From CAITZA01 sp937915285 (GTDB lineage Bacteria; Desulfobacterota; Desulfomonilia; Desulfomonilales; Desulfomonilaceae), in contig DAISIV010000064.1 of assembly GCA_036821825.1 (NCBI GenBank), positions 1 to 15,955 of the forward strand: a DNA stretch of 15,955 bases, in the 5' to 3' direction. This document shows, in pieces, positions 7,268-15,041 of the stretch. The position numbers and the translations under genes are program-made. Every line of letters starts with the position of its first letter. The stretch's first letter is position 1. The notes below the pieces were generated by a model. It was not told where the DNA came from and ran no database searches. It was given only the letters and a program-made list of their open reading frames with translations.

Positions 7268-8424
7268 TGGGTCCCCTCCGTGAAGGACTCTTTTTCAGCT
7301 CCGCTTATGGAAAGCAGTATGCCAATCCCGGCAAGGTTAACTATCATTGAGGTGCCTCCAAGCGACATGAGCGGCAACGGCAGTCCCTTTGTCGGGAGCA
7401 TTCCCATTGCCACGGCCATGTTGAGCAGGGCTTGAATCCCAATGAGCGAGGTTATTCCAAAGGCGAGGTACTTGTTGAATGGGTCACGGCTGCGCATTGA
7501 AATCATCAGTCCCTTCATGATGAACGCAAAGAATAGCAGTATGACAGTGGTTACTCCTAGCAGGCCCAGTTCTTCACCTATGACTGAAAAAATGAAATCC
7601 GACTGTGGTTGAGGCAGGTAGAAGAGTTTCTGGATTCCCTTCCCGATTCCTGCTCCCCAGAGTCCGCCGCATCCAAAAGCCACTAGGCTCTGAATAATCT
7701 GAAAGCCGGAACTCAGCGGATCGCTCCAAGGATCGAGGAAGCTCTTGAGCCTTGATAATCTGTACTGGGCGCTCATCCCGATATGAATCAGGAAGGGAAG
7801 CGCAAGTATGCCAGTGGCGGCCAGGTGCTGGATGCGTACACCGGCGACGAACATCATCAGAAATCCGACGGTTGTGATAATCACCGCTGATCCGAAGTCC
7901 GGCTGAACCAGAACAAGCAAGATTACCAGCGAAATCACCAGCACGTGTGGAAGAAATCCGACAGTGAAGGCTCTAACACTATCCCCCTTCTTGGCTAGGG
8001 AATGGGCAAAGAAAATTATTAGAGCATATTTTATCAGTTCCGACGGCTGCAGGAAGAATCCGAAGGGCATTTTAATCCACCGTCTCGAGCCTCCCAATTC
8101 GACACCCACACCAGGCACGAATACCAGTACCATCAAAAATATGCCTATGGCCATTACCGGACCGGCAGCCTCTTTCCAGAACATGGGGTTGATTTTCGAA
8201 AAAAGGAACATCAGCGCCAATCCGATGAGCATGGACACGCCCTGACGTTTTGTGTAGTAAAAGCCGTCCCCGAATTTTCCCGAGGCTATCATGTAACCGG
8301 CCGATGTAACCATGATTATCCCGATGGCCAGAATAACAATGGTTAGAGTCAGCAACAACGGGTCATTGCCAAATCCGTTCCTGAAAAAGCCGGTAGGCCT
8401 GTTTTCGGCAGTTGCCTGTGTCAT
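7255..8424 (-). CDS. ftsW: FtsW, SEDS-family septal peptidoglycan polymerase
   Basis: FtsW is the multi-pass inner-membrane glycosyltransferase of the SEDS family that polymerises lipid II at the septum together with FtsI. The 389-residue protein has a short cytoplasmic N terminus and about ten hydrophobic segments starting near residue 22. Family motifs are GSRRWI (112-117), QPSEL (126-130), QPDFGSA (174-180), QSDFIFSVIGEELG (274-287) with the catalytic aspartate D276, and the signature near GLPLPLMSLGGTS (347-359). The SEDS members FtsW and RodA are close relatives; the position in the dcw cluster next to murG points to FtsW. The ATG at 8424 has a purine-rich GAGGACGAGG just upstream. The reading frame overlaps murG by 13 bp. 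murD, usual immediate upstream neighbour, is missing. Confidence 0.96.
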   Translation of the reverse strand: MTQATAENRPTGFFRNGFGNDPLLLTLTIVILAIGIIMVTSAGYMIASGKFGDGFYYTKRQGVSMLIGLALMFLFSKINPMFWKEAAGPVMAIGIFLMVLVFVPGVGVELGGSRRWIKMPFGFFLQPSELIKYALIIFFAHSLAKKGDSVRAFTVGFLPHVLVISLVILLVLVQPDFGSAVIITTVGFLMMFVAGVRIQHLAATGILALPFLIHIGMSAQYRLSRLKSFLDPWSDPLSSGFQIIQSLVAFGCGGLWGAGIGKGIQKLFYLPQPQSDFIFSVIGEELGLLGVTTVILLFFAFIMKGLMISMRSRDPFNKYLAFGITSLIGIQALLNMAVAMGMLPTKGLPLPLMSLGGTSMIVNLAGIGILLSISGAEKESFTEGTQCDC

Positions 8425-8445
8425 CCTCGTCCTCTGGATTGGTTG

Positions 8446-8643
8446 TTAGACACAAGTCCACATAACCTTTTGACAAGTCCCCACAAGAGAAGCGTCCTGC
8501 GCTTTTTTCCTCATGCACAACCTCGATGAGGGCCTGTATTCAATGGCGTCAGGGAATCGGCCAGGTAATTTTTCGCAAACCACTACACCTTGTTTGCAAT
8601 GCATTCGTTTTCTCAATTTTGAGTTCTCTGGAGAAACTTTCAT
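8446..8643 (-). CDS. Small basic cysteine-containing protein of unknown function, in the usual place of murD
   Basis: I do not recognise this 65-residue product. It starts with ATG at 8643 and has a clear GGAGG (8651-8655) 7 nt upstream. It lies neatly between mraY (18-bp gap) and ftsW (21-bp gap), as a real operon member would. The sequence is basic (about 14 Lys/Arg against 5 acidic residues) with no signal peptide or membrane segment. It has five cysteines at 16, 23, 43, 57 and 64; two pairs have the same CX6C spacing. Near its end a direct repeat in DNA encodes the similar GTC and WTC tripeptides. It could be a true small protein, a degenerate remnant left by loss of murD, or a chance frame. 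Faint likeness to MurD ends is too weak to claim homology. Existence as a translated gene is inferred only from the ribosome site and spacing. Confidence 0.42.
   Translation of the reverse strand: MKVSPENSKLRKRMHCKQGVVVCEKLPGRFPDAIEYRPSSRLCMRKKAQDASLVGTCQKVMWTCV
8452..8485 (-). repeat. Imperfect direct repeat at the end of the small ORF
   Basis: On the plus strand ACAAGTCCACA (8452-8462) and ACAAGTCCCCACA (8473-8485) differ only by a 2-bp insertion and start 21 bp apart. They lie just before the ftsW start (28 bp away). The phase of about two helical turns is compatible with a protein-binding site, or with slippage during decay of an older gene. No regulator is identified. Confidence 0.4.
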
Positions 8644-8661
8644 GCTGACGCCTCCGTACAG

Positions 8662-9738
8662 TTATCTAAGCTTCAGGGTGCTCATAGCGATCAGAGCAAA
8701 GAATATGGAAATGATCCAAAACCTTACAATGACTTTAGGTTCGGCCCATCCTTTGAGTTCAAAGTGATGGTGAATGGGGGCCATATTGAATATTCTTTTC
8801 CCGGTGGTCTTGAAAGAGGCTACCTGAAGGATTACCGACATGGCCTCTATTACAAAAACGCCACCGGCTATCGCCAAAAGTATCTCGTGCTTTGTGACTA
8901 CCGCCACCGCGCCGAGAAGACCGCCCAGTGACAATGAGCCAACATCTCCCATGAACACTTCGGCAGGGTAGGCGTTATACCAAAGGAATCCCATCCCTGC
9001 GCCCAGCATCGCTCCGCAGACCACGCAAAGCTCGCCCGACCCTGGAACGTAAGGAACCTGAAGATACTGAGCAAGCTTGAGGTGTCCCGAGATGTAGGCG
9101 AATATGAGGTAAGTCGCCCCACATATCATGACCGGACCAATCGCAAGACCGTCCAGACCGTCAGTGAGATTCACTGCATTGGACGCCCCGGCTATCACAA
9201 CAGCCGCGAACGGAATGTACCAGATTCCGAGGTCAGGAGTGATATTCTTGAAGAAGGGCACGGCAAGGGTTGTCTTGAAAACCGGATCAAGGTACAACAC
9301 CAGCCCTACCACTGCTCCTATCAAGAGTTGAAGACCGAGCTTATGTTTACCGGCTAGACCCTTATGATTCTTCCTGACGACCTTCAGATAATCGTCCAGA
9401 AAACCGACTGCCCCGTATCCGAGCGTTACCCCTAGCACTATCCATACATAAATATTATCCAGCCTGGTCCACAGCAGACAGGAGAAAGTCAGCGCAAAAA
9501 GAATCAGCAGACCGCCCATGGTGGGAGTTCCGGTTTTTCCCAAATGCGATTTTGGACCATCTTTGCGAACCATCTGACCAATCTGAAATTCCCTTAGGTA
9601 ATCAATCAAAGGTTTACCGAGAAGAAAGCTGATCATGAGGGCGGTGAGGGTGGCCATTATTGCTCTGAATGATATATATTTGAATACATTAAATAATATG
9701 CTGTTAGCGCCCAATGGATATAGTAGATGGTAAAGCAT
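8662..9738 (-). CDS. mraY: MraY, phospho-MurNAc-pentapeptide translocase forming lipid I
   Basis: MraY is the polytopic inner-membrane enzyme that transfers phospho-MurNAc-pentapeptide from UDP to undecaprenyl phosphate, giving lipid I. The 358-residue product has the usual length and about ten hydrophobic segments. Conserved motifs include KDGPKSHLGKTGTPTMGG (59-76), the aspartate pair in FLDDYLK (113-119; D115, D116), NLTDGLDGLA (190-199; D193), FMGDVGSLSLG (262-272; D265), and the histidine loop PIHHHFE (321-327). The ATG at 9738 lies 3 bp after the murF stop. Its ribosome site, AGGAG, is within the last codons of murF, indicating coupling. The next gene in most clusters is murD; here a small ORF and then ftsW follow. 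Confidence 0.98.
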   Translation of the reverse strand: MLYHLLYPLGANSILFNVFKYISFRAIMATLTALMISFLLGKPLIDYLREFQIGQMVRKDGPKSHLGKTGTPTMGGLLILFALTFSCLLWTRLDNIYVWIVLGVTLGYGAVGFLDDYLKVVRKNHKGLAGKHKLGLQLLIGAVVGLVLYLDPVFKTTLAVPFFKNITPDLGIWYIPFAAVVIAGASNAVNLTDGLDGLAIGPVMICGATYLIFAYISGHLKLAQYLQVPYVPGSGELCVVCGAMLGAGMGFLWYNAYPAEVFMGDVGSLSLGGLLGAVAVVTKHEILLAIAGGVFVIEAMSVILQVASFKTTGKRIFNMAPIHHHFELKGWAEPKVIVRFWIISIFFALIAMSTLKLR

Positions 9739-9741
9739 TGA

Positions 9742-11136
9742 TTAAATCTCCTCCAATATCCTGTTTGCTATTAGCTCCATTTTCATGGACCGAGAGGCTT
9801 TTACCAGAATCCTGTCATAGGCGCCCAATTCCATTTTTATGGCCTCCCAGGCTGCTTCCTTGTCGGAGAAAACTGTCAGAGCCTGTGAAGAGCCGTTGCC
9901 GTTGAGAAAACCCGATCCGAAATCATTAGCGAATTCACCTATGAATATTATCCTGTCAATCTTTAGGGATGCGGCCAGCCTACCAATTTCGTGGTGGAGT
10001 CTGGAGGATTGTTCGCCCAGTTCCATCATATCCCCTAGAATGGCGATCTTGCGGGAGCGCTGGTCAAATTCCACCAGAGTCTCCAAAGCCGCCTTCATTG
10101 ACTGAGGATTTGCGTTGTAATAATCCTTCAGAAGGACACGACCTTTATCAAGCCTCACCGTTTCCATTCGCCAAGAAGGCGCTTGGAGATTTTCAAGCCC
10201 TTTTGCGACGTCTTCCATGCTGGAGCCTAAAAGCAGACATGATGCGCTGGCTGCCAGAGCGTTTTCAATATTGTGTCTGCCTGGAATTTGTATTGAGACT
10301 TCCAGGGTTCCCCAGGGGCATTCCATGTTGAAACGGGTCCGATCGTCACTCGTGATGTTTGAAGCCCTGAAATCTCCCCGGTCTGTTCCGAAGGTCAACA
10401 GCCTGCCTTTGTACAGGCCATGCAGCGCCTCGAGTTCTGGTATTCCGCACGGAATAACCCCGGCTGTTGATGCGGCCTCGATCAGCCTGAACTTTTCCCT
10501 GGCTACTGTAGCCAGATCCTTGAGGCCCTCCAGGTGAACCGGTCCGATTGTTGAGATGACTGAGACGTCAGGGGAAGCTGCTCTTGCCAATAGCTCCATT
10601 TCACCGGTGTGATTAATGCCGGCCTCAACAACTGCCGCCGTGTATTGAGGGGATATGGACAAAATTGTCATAGGCAGGCCTATGAGGTTATTGAGGTTGC
10701 CTTTAGTAGCCAGAGTCCTGTTGGACACAGACAGTATAGAGGCTATCATTTCCTTGACAGTAGTTTTACCGGAAGAGCCGGTTACGGCGATAAGTGGAAC
10801 AGGAAACAGCTTACGGTGGGTTGATGCAAGGTCAGTCAGAGAACGCAGGGTGTCCTGAACTCTTATCAGGACATGGTTAGACAAATCATTTGATAATTCA
10901 TGGAGAAAATCGTTGTCTAAGAGGCTTCCTCCGGCCCCGGCTCTAAGAGCTGGTATGACATAATCAAATCCATTGAAATTGTCTCCCCTTAGAGGCACGA
11001 ACAGATCGCCGTTCCTGATTTCCCTCGAATCGGTTGAAACACCCGAAAACACTGTTTCAGCATCGCCCCGGATTAGTTCTCCCCGGCATGCCGAACATAT
11101 TTGTCGAGCGCTGTATTTAAGTTCGTCAGCTCGCAT
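9742..11136 (-). CDS. murF: UDP-MurNAc-tripeptide--D-Ala-D-Ala ligase MurF
   Basis: MurF adds the D-Ala-D-Ala dipeptide to the UDP-MurNAc-tripeptide with ATP, finishing the cytoplasmic precursor. The 464-residue protein shows the Mur ligase layout: N-terminal substrate domain with SGVSTDSREI (31-40), ATPase domain with the P-loop GSSGKTTVKE (120-129), NLNNLIGLP (147-155) and EAGINHTGE (171-179), and C-terminal domain with DYYNANPQSM (338-347) and LGDMMELG (367-374). The motif pattern near NLNNLIGLP separates it from MurC, MurD and MurE. The ATG at 11136 has only weak purine-rich sequence upstream, with no good Shine-Dalgarno in the 37-bp gap after murE. No better in-frame start is visible. 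Since ddl is absent from this cluster, D-Ala-D-Ala ligase must be encoded elsewhere. Confidence 0.97.
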   Translation of the reverse strand: MRADELKYSARQICSACRGELIRGDAETVFSGVSTDSREIRNGDLFVPLRGDNFNGFDYVIPALRAGAGGSLLDNDFLHELSNDLSNHVLIRVQDTLRSLTDLASTHRKLFPVPLIAVTGSSGKTTVKEMIASILSVSNRTLATKGNLNNLIGLPMTILSISPQYTAAVVEAGINHTGEMELLARAASPDVSVISTIGPVHLEGLKDLATVAREKFRLIEAASTAGVIPCGIPELEALHGLYKGRLLTFGTDRGDFRASNITSDDRTRFNMECPWGTLEVSIQIPGRHNIENALAASASCLLLGSSMEDVAKGLENLQAPSWRMETVRLDKGRVLLKDYYNANPQSMKAALETLVEFDQRSRKIAILGDMMELGEQSSRLHHEIGRLAASLKIDRIIFIGEFANDFGSGFLNGNGSSQALTVFSDKEAAWEAIKMELGAYDRILVKASRSMKMELIANRILEEI

Positions 11137-11173
11137 GAAACAGAATCCACACCATCCTTGATTAATGTAAAAA

Positions 11174-12709
11174 CTAGAGATTAAGGCTTTCCAGGGCCTT
11201 CCTCAATTCCTCGCCGTCGTCAAAGGGATAACGGACACCATTGATCTCCTGGTAGTTCTCATGCCCCTTACCTGCCACCAGGAGCGTGTCAGTCTCCTCG
11301 AGATGTCTCACAATCCACTCAATGGCCTTTCTACGGTCAGGTATTATGGCGTATTGACCGCTTGGTATTCGGCCAACATCTCCATTGACGCTGAGCATCC
11401 GAAGTCCGCACTTTTTAACTCCCGGCTCAATCTGGCTGATTATGTCCATCGGATCCTCGGTTCTGGGGTTATCCGAAGTAATCAATACGAAATCACTGGC
11501 CAGCGCCGCCTGTTCTCCCATCAGCGGGCGTTTTGTCCTGTCCCGGTCCCCTCCGCAACCCACTACTGTAATCAAACGACCAGGCATGGATTTGCGTAGC
11601 GCATCAAGCACGTTGTTCAGTGCGTTTGGGGTGTGAGCATAATCGACAAATATCTGACCGAACCGGGATTCAATTCGCTGAAGTCTGCCCGGAACAACCC
11701 GTAGTTCAGCAATACCCCTCCTGATGGAATCGACCGAAAATCCCAGACATACTGACACTGCGACGGCAGCCATTATGTTTGACAGGTTGAAATACCCGGT
11801 AAGACTTGATTCTATTTTCAGGTCACCTTCAGGAACACATATTGATCCTGAAATACCATCGGCCGATATTTCTACGTCCAAAGGATAAAAATCACAAGTA
11901 CTCGAAGAGCCAAACGAAAACTTTTTAAAGCCTGTTGTTTCATGGAAAAGCCGGCTGCCGAAAGGATCATCGACATTTACCACAGCGGCCTTGTTCTTTT
12001 TGCTGGATGCTTTCAAAAGGCTGGAGAACAGGATTTTCTTGGCCTGATAATAGTCCTCCATGTCGCGATGAAAATCGAGGTGATCCTGTGTCAGGTTTGT
12101 AAAAACGCCGACATCGAAGTTGCAACCGTTGAGTCGACCCATTTTGAGTCCGTGGGATGACACTTCCATGAACACATCCGAGACACGGGAATCCTTCATT
12201 TCCCTGAACATCCTCTGGAGGTCCGACGCTTCGGGGGTTGTGTTGGGCGCCGAGATGTAATGTTCAGGCCACCTGTAAGATATTGTTCCTACAACCCCCG
12301 GGATTCGCTCAGCGGACCTAGATATTGATTCCAGGATGTAAGTCAGGGTTGTCTTGCCATTGGTCCCGGTTATTCCAACCAGCGCAATTTCATCAGTGGG
12401 TCTGCAATAAACTTCCGAGGACAGTAAACCTAAAATATCCCTTGTACTTGGGACCTTGATCCATCCTATGGAATCAGGATCAAAACCGGTGTGTGGTTCT
12501 TTCTGGGCTACTATGGCTACCGCGCCGCTGACGATTGCTGACCGGATGAAGTCATGGCCATCAGATTTTTCTCCTGGAATGGCTACATAAGCCCATCCGG
12601 GTTTCACTTTTCTGCTGTCATGGGTTATACCGCAGATCTCAATCTCCTGGTTTCCGTATAAAACACAGTTTAAAAGCGATCCGGTCATATCTTTAAGACA
12701 GATCTTCAC
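11174..12709 (-). CDS. murE: UDP-MurNAc-L-Ala-D-Glu--meso-diaminopimelate ligase MurE
   Basis: MurE adds the third residue of the stem peptide in the cytoplasm. The 511-residue protein has ITHDSRKVKPGWAYVAIPG at 28-46, the P-loop GITGTNGKTT (112-121), NTTPE (156-160), EVSSHGL (182-188), the probably carbamylated lysine K224 in YQAKKILF, DYAHTP (356-361), DNPRTEDP (413-420) and GKGHE (480-484). DNPR is the motif for meso-diaminopimelate rather than lysine. I chose GTG at 12709, because it has GGAGG 6 nt upstream and overlaps the ftsI stop as GTGA. An in-frame ATG six codons earlier (12727) lies inside ftsI and lacks a ribosome site. Coupling to ftsI translation is likely. Confidence 0.97.
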   Translation of the reverse strand: MKICLKDMTGSLLNCVLYGNQEIEICGITHDSRKVKPGWAYVAIPGEKSDGHDFIRSAIVSGAVAIVAQKEPHTGFDPDSIGWIKVPSTRDILGLLSSEVYCRPTDEIALVGITGTNGKTTLTYILESISRSAERIPGVVGTISYRWPEHYISAPNTTPEASDLQRMFREMKDSRVSDVFMEVSSHGLKMGRLNGCNFDVGVFTNLTQDHLDFHRDMEDYYQAKKILFSSLLKASSKKNKAAVVNVDDPFGSRLFHETTGFKKFSFGSSSTCDFYPLDVEISADGISGSICVPEGDLKIESSLTGYFNLSNIMAAVAVSVCLGFSVDSIRRGIAELRVVPGRLQRIESRFGQIFVDYAHTPNALNNVLDALRKSMPGRLITVVGCGGDRDRTKRPLMGEQAALASDFVLITSDNPRTEDPMDIISQIEPGVKKCGLRMLSVNGDVGRIPSGQYAIIPDRRKAIEWIVRHLEETDTLLVAGKGHENYQEINGVRYPFDDGEELRKALESLNL

Positions 12710-14688
12710 AGTCCGCCTCCAGAACATACCAGGGACACACTTGAGCCCTCCTTGATGAGCGTTCCGGATTTTGGTTTCTGTGTAACCACTTTTCCGTAGC
12801 CATCAATGGTGACATCGCATTTTATGGCATTTATAGTGTCGAGCGCCTGCCTCATATCCAGACCTTTCAGGTCCGGCAGAACCCACTCCCCTGGGTTAGG
12901 TCCGTGAACAGGGGTGACGGTCCTTTCTGGAGCGGAGGCAGGGTTGGACCATTCTCCCCTGGATGCCATGATCGAGCTTTGCTGAGTAGGTGACAGGCTG
13001 CCGCAAAGCGCCAGGATTCCTTCGGCCATTTTCCTGAAAACCGGCGCAGCCACCTTTCCACCGGTGCGGTCCTTGTAGACCCTAGGCTCATCAATCATCA
13101 CCAGGATGGCCATTCGAGGTTTTACCCCCATCATGGCCCCAATAAACGACATGACATAGCGTTCTTTTGAATATCCACCGGCGGGGTCCGCCTTCTGCGC
13201 TGTTCCGGTCTTGCCTACAACGTCAGCGCCGGCGACAAAGGCAGCCTTTGCAGTTCCTACAGTGACAGCTTTACGCAATATTCTGACTACCTGATCAGAT
13301 GTATCCTGCCTGATGACTCTCCTCTGAATACGCGGCTGGAAATCCAGCGCAGTCTCGCCCACTTGATTGGATATCTTTGCCGTTATGTGAGGCCAGTAAT
13401 AATTTCCGCCGTTAACCGCTGCGCAGAATGCGCTGATCAACTGAATGGGGCTAACGCTGACCCCCTGTCCAAAAGCCAGATTGGCCTTGGTCAGCGCTGA
13501 CCACTTCTCAGGGGCTAAAAGCAGACCGTTCCTTTCACCAGGAAAGTCCACGTTTGTGACAGTCCCAAATCCGAAATCCTGAAGAATTCGGTGGAAATCC
13601 TTTTTGGTCATTTTTTCAGATAATTTGACGGCCCCGATGTTGGAGGATTGAGATATTACGTCTTCAAAAGAAAGCATCTTGTGAGGCGCCACATCATGAA
13701 TATCTGCGCCGTTATACCTCATCAAACCGTTGTGACAGAATATCTTCTCACCCTCGAGAACCTTGTTCAGCTCAATAACGGCTGCAGCCAGGAAAACCTT
13801 GAAGGTGGAACCAGGCTCAAACGTGTCCGCAACGGCCCTGTTCCTGCGTGTAGCAGGCGCCGCTTCATGAAAGGTGTTGAGGTTGAAAGTGGGCCTGATG
13901 GCCAGAGCAAGTATTTCCCCCGAGTCAATGTCCATAACGATAGCCTGGCCACTTTTTGCCTGTTCGTGGCGGACCGCTTCATCAAGCTCCTTCTCGACAA
14001 TGTGCTGTATGTTGCGGTCAAGAGTTAGGTAAATATCGTTGCGGACAGGGGCTTCCCCGCGGAGGTTGAACATCACCGGTCGGCCTAATGCGTCCTTCTG
14101 GCCGGTAACCGGAACAGGCTCTGTCTTGAGGTAATCATCATAAAAAAGCTCAAGCCCCTCAAGCCCCTTGGAGTCCATACCGGCAAAACCTATGGCATGA
14201 GCGGCGAATTTCTTAAGCGGGTAGAACCTGGAGTATTCAGAACCGATGAATATTCCCTCGAGATCGGCTCGCTTCACTTTCTCGGCCACATAAGGAGAAA
14301 CCCGGCGTTTTATCCACACAAAAGGCCGGTCTTCTTTCAGTTTTGATAGGACCTCCCTGACGTCCATGTCAAGCAATTCGGACAGCTTGGTTGCAGCGTC
14401 CTTTCTCTCCGTGGCGTCAGTGATCCTCCTTGGCCGGGCATATATTGAATTGACCTCAAGGCTGGCAGCCAACTGCTCCCCGGAACGGTCCAGTATCAGG
14501 CCGCGCCTTGATTCAAGTGTGATCACCCTGGTTCTCTGTTTCTCGGCCTTTCTGAGCAATCCCTCGGATTCGGTGATATGTAGCTTGTAAGCCCTTGAAA
14601 CCAGTAATGAAGCTCCCACGCCAAAGATCAAGGCGACCAGAACGATCCGAAAAGCCACCCAATTGATTTTCCTGTTTTCACGGGACAT
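12706..14688 (-). CDS. ftsI: FtsI/PBP3-type septal transpeptidase with C-terminal PASTA domain
   Basis: FtsI is the class B penicillin-binding protein that cross-links septal peptidoglycan in the periplasm together with FtsW. The 660-residue protein has a short cytoplasmic N terminus, one transmembrane segment (about 11-33), and the pedestal domain with RRGLILDRSG (61-70). The transpeptidase domain follows (about 220-560), with the active-site serine in STFK (294-297), SSN (348-350) and KTGT (493-496). A proline-rich stretch (about 580-602) leads to a single PASTA domain (about 603-657), beginning WVLPDLKGLDMRQALD. The length exceeds that of a PASTA-less FtsI, as in E. coli (588). The ATG at 14688 lies inside the end of ftsL (11-bp overlap) with AAGG 6 nt upstream. 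The end overlaps murE by 4 bp. Confidence 0.96.
   Translation of the reverse strand: MSRENRKINWVAFRIVLVALIFGVGASLLVSRAYKLHITESEGLLRKAEKQRTRVITLESRRGLILDRSGEQLAASLEVNSIYARPRRITDATERKDAATKLSELLDMDVREVLSKLKEDRPFVWIKRRVSPYVAEKVKRADLEGIFIGSEYSRFYPLKKFAAHAIGFAGMDSKGLEGLELFYDDYLKTEPVPVTGQKDALGRPVMFNLRGEAPVRNDIYLTLDRNIQHIVEKELDEAVRHEQAKSGQAIVMDIDSGEILALAIRPTFNLNTFHEAAPATRRNRAVADTFEPGSTFKVFLAAAVIELNKVLEGEKIFCHNGLMRYNGADIHDVAPHKMLSFEDVISQSSNIGAVKLSEKMTKKDFHRILQDFGFGTVTNVDFPGERNGLLLAPEKWSALTKANLAFGQGVSVSPIQLISAFCAAVNGGNYYWPHITAKISNQVGETALDFQPRIQRRVIRQDTSDQVVRILRKAVTVGTAKAAFVAGADVVGKTGTAQKADPAGGYSKERYVMSFIGAMMGVKPRMAILVMIDEPRVYKDRTGGKVAAPVFRKMAEGILALCGSLSPTQQSSIMASRGEWSNPASAPERTVTPVHGPNPGEWVLPDLKGLDMRQALDTINAIKCDVTIDGYGKVVTQKPKSGTLIKEGSSVSLVCSGGGL
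12716..12720 (-). promoter_or_regulatory. Shine-Dalgarno site that selects the GTG start of murE
   Basis: GGAGG on the minus strand lies 6 nt before GTG (12707-12709), inside the last codons of ftsI. The in-frame ATG at 12727 lies upstream of this site, so it cannot use it. The site therefore decides in favour of the shorter murE with a GTGA stop-start overlap. Confidence 0.8.
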
Positions 14689-15025
14689 GAATCACCTTGC
14701 CTATGGACGGAAAACGGAGTCCTTGTTTGGAAGCTTTTTTTTCAAGTTCCCCAGGTGATTCAAGACTCGCTATTTCAAGCAGTAATTCCCTTTTCCTGTT
14801 TTTCAATTCCTTGTTCTTGTTTTCAAGGGTAGCTATTTCGTAACCCACCTGAACAATCTTCATTCGGTTCCAGACGTAATAAAAACCTATAAGCAAAGCT
14901 ATGGTCAATGCGCAAACCCCCAGAAAGGTCACACCGCTCCTGAAACTGTCCGAAACCTTCAGGTGATTGGAAAAACCTGACCTGATCGAACGAAATGCAG
15001 AGCCTATGTTGAGTGTCAGTCGCAT
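14678..15025 (-). CDS. ftsL: Cell division protein FtsL-like bitopic coiled-coil protein
   Basis: FtsL joins FtsQ and FtsB in the periplasm and helps activate FtsW-FtsI. FtsL proteins are poorly conserved in sequence, so the call rests on position and architecture. The 115-residue product has a basic N-terminal tail, one transmembrane segment (about 31-52) and a charged coiled-coil region (about 56-90) with regularly spaced Leu/Ile, such as LENKNKELKNRKRELLLEI, followed by a region like the family's C-terminal end (GLRFPSIGKVIHVP). It lies between rsmH (16-bp gap) and ftsI (11-bp overlap), the standard place for ftsL. GGAG lies about 11 nt before the ATG at 15025, a rather long spacing. Confidence 0.88.
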   Translation of the reverse strand: MRLTLNIGSAFRSIRSGFSNHLKVSDSFRSGVTFLGVCALTIALLIGFYYVWNRMKIVQVGYEIATLENKNKELKNRKRELLLEIASLESPGELEKKASKQGLRFPSIGKVIHVP

Positions 15026-15041
15026 GACAGAAAAATCTCCG

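Noticed and set aside
8488..8508. Possible plus-strand terminator (AAGCG, loop TCCTG, CGCTT, then T-run)
   Set aside because: The stem is only 5 bp and nothing on the plus strand is transcribed toward it. It lies inside the minus-strand small ORF and is probably chance.
12710..12727. Upstream ATG for MurE
   Set aside because: It lies inside ftsI and has no Shine-Dalgarno. GTG at 12709 has GGAGG 6 nt away and a GTGA overlap.
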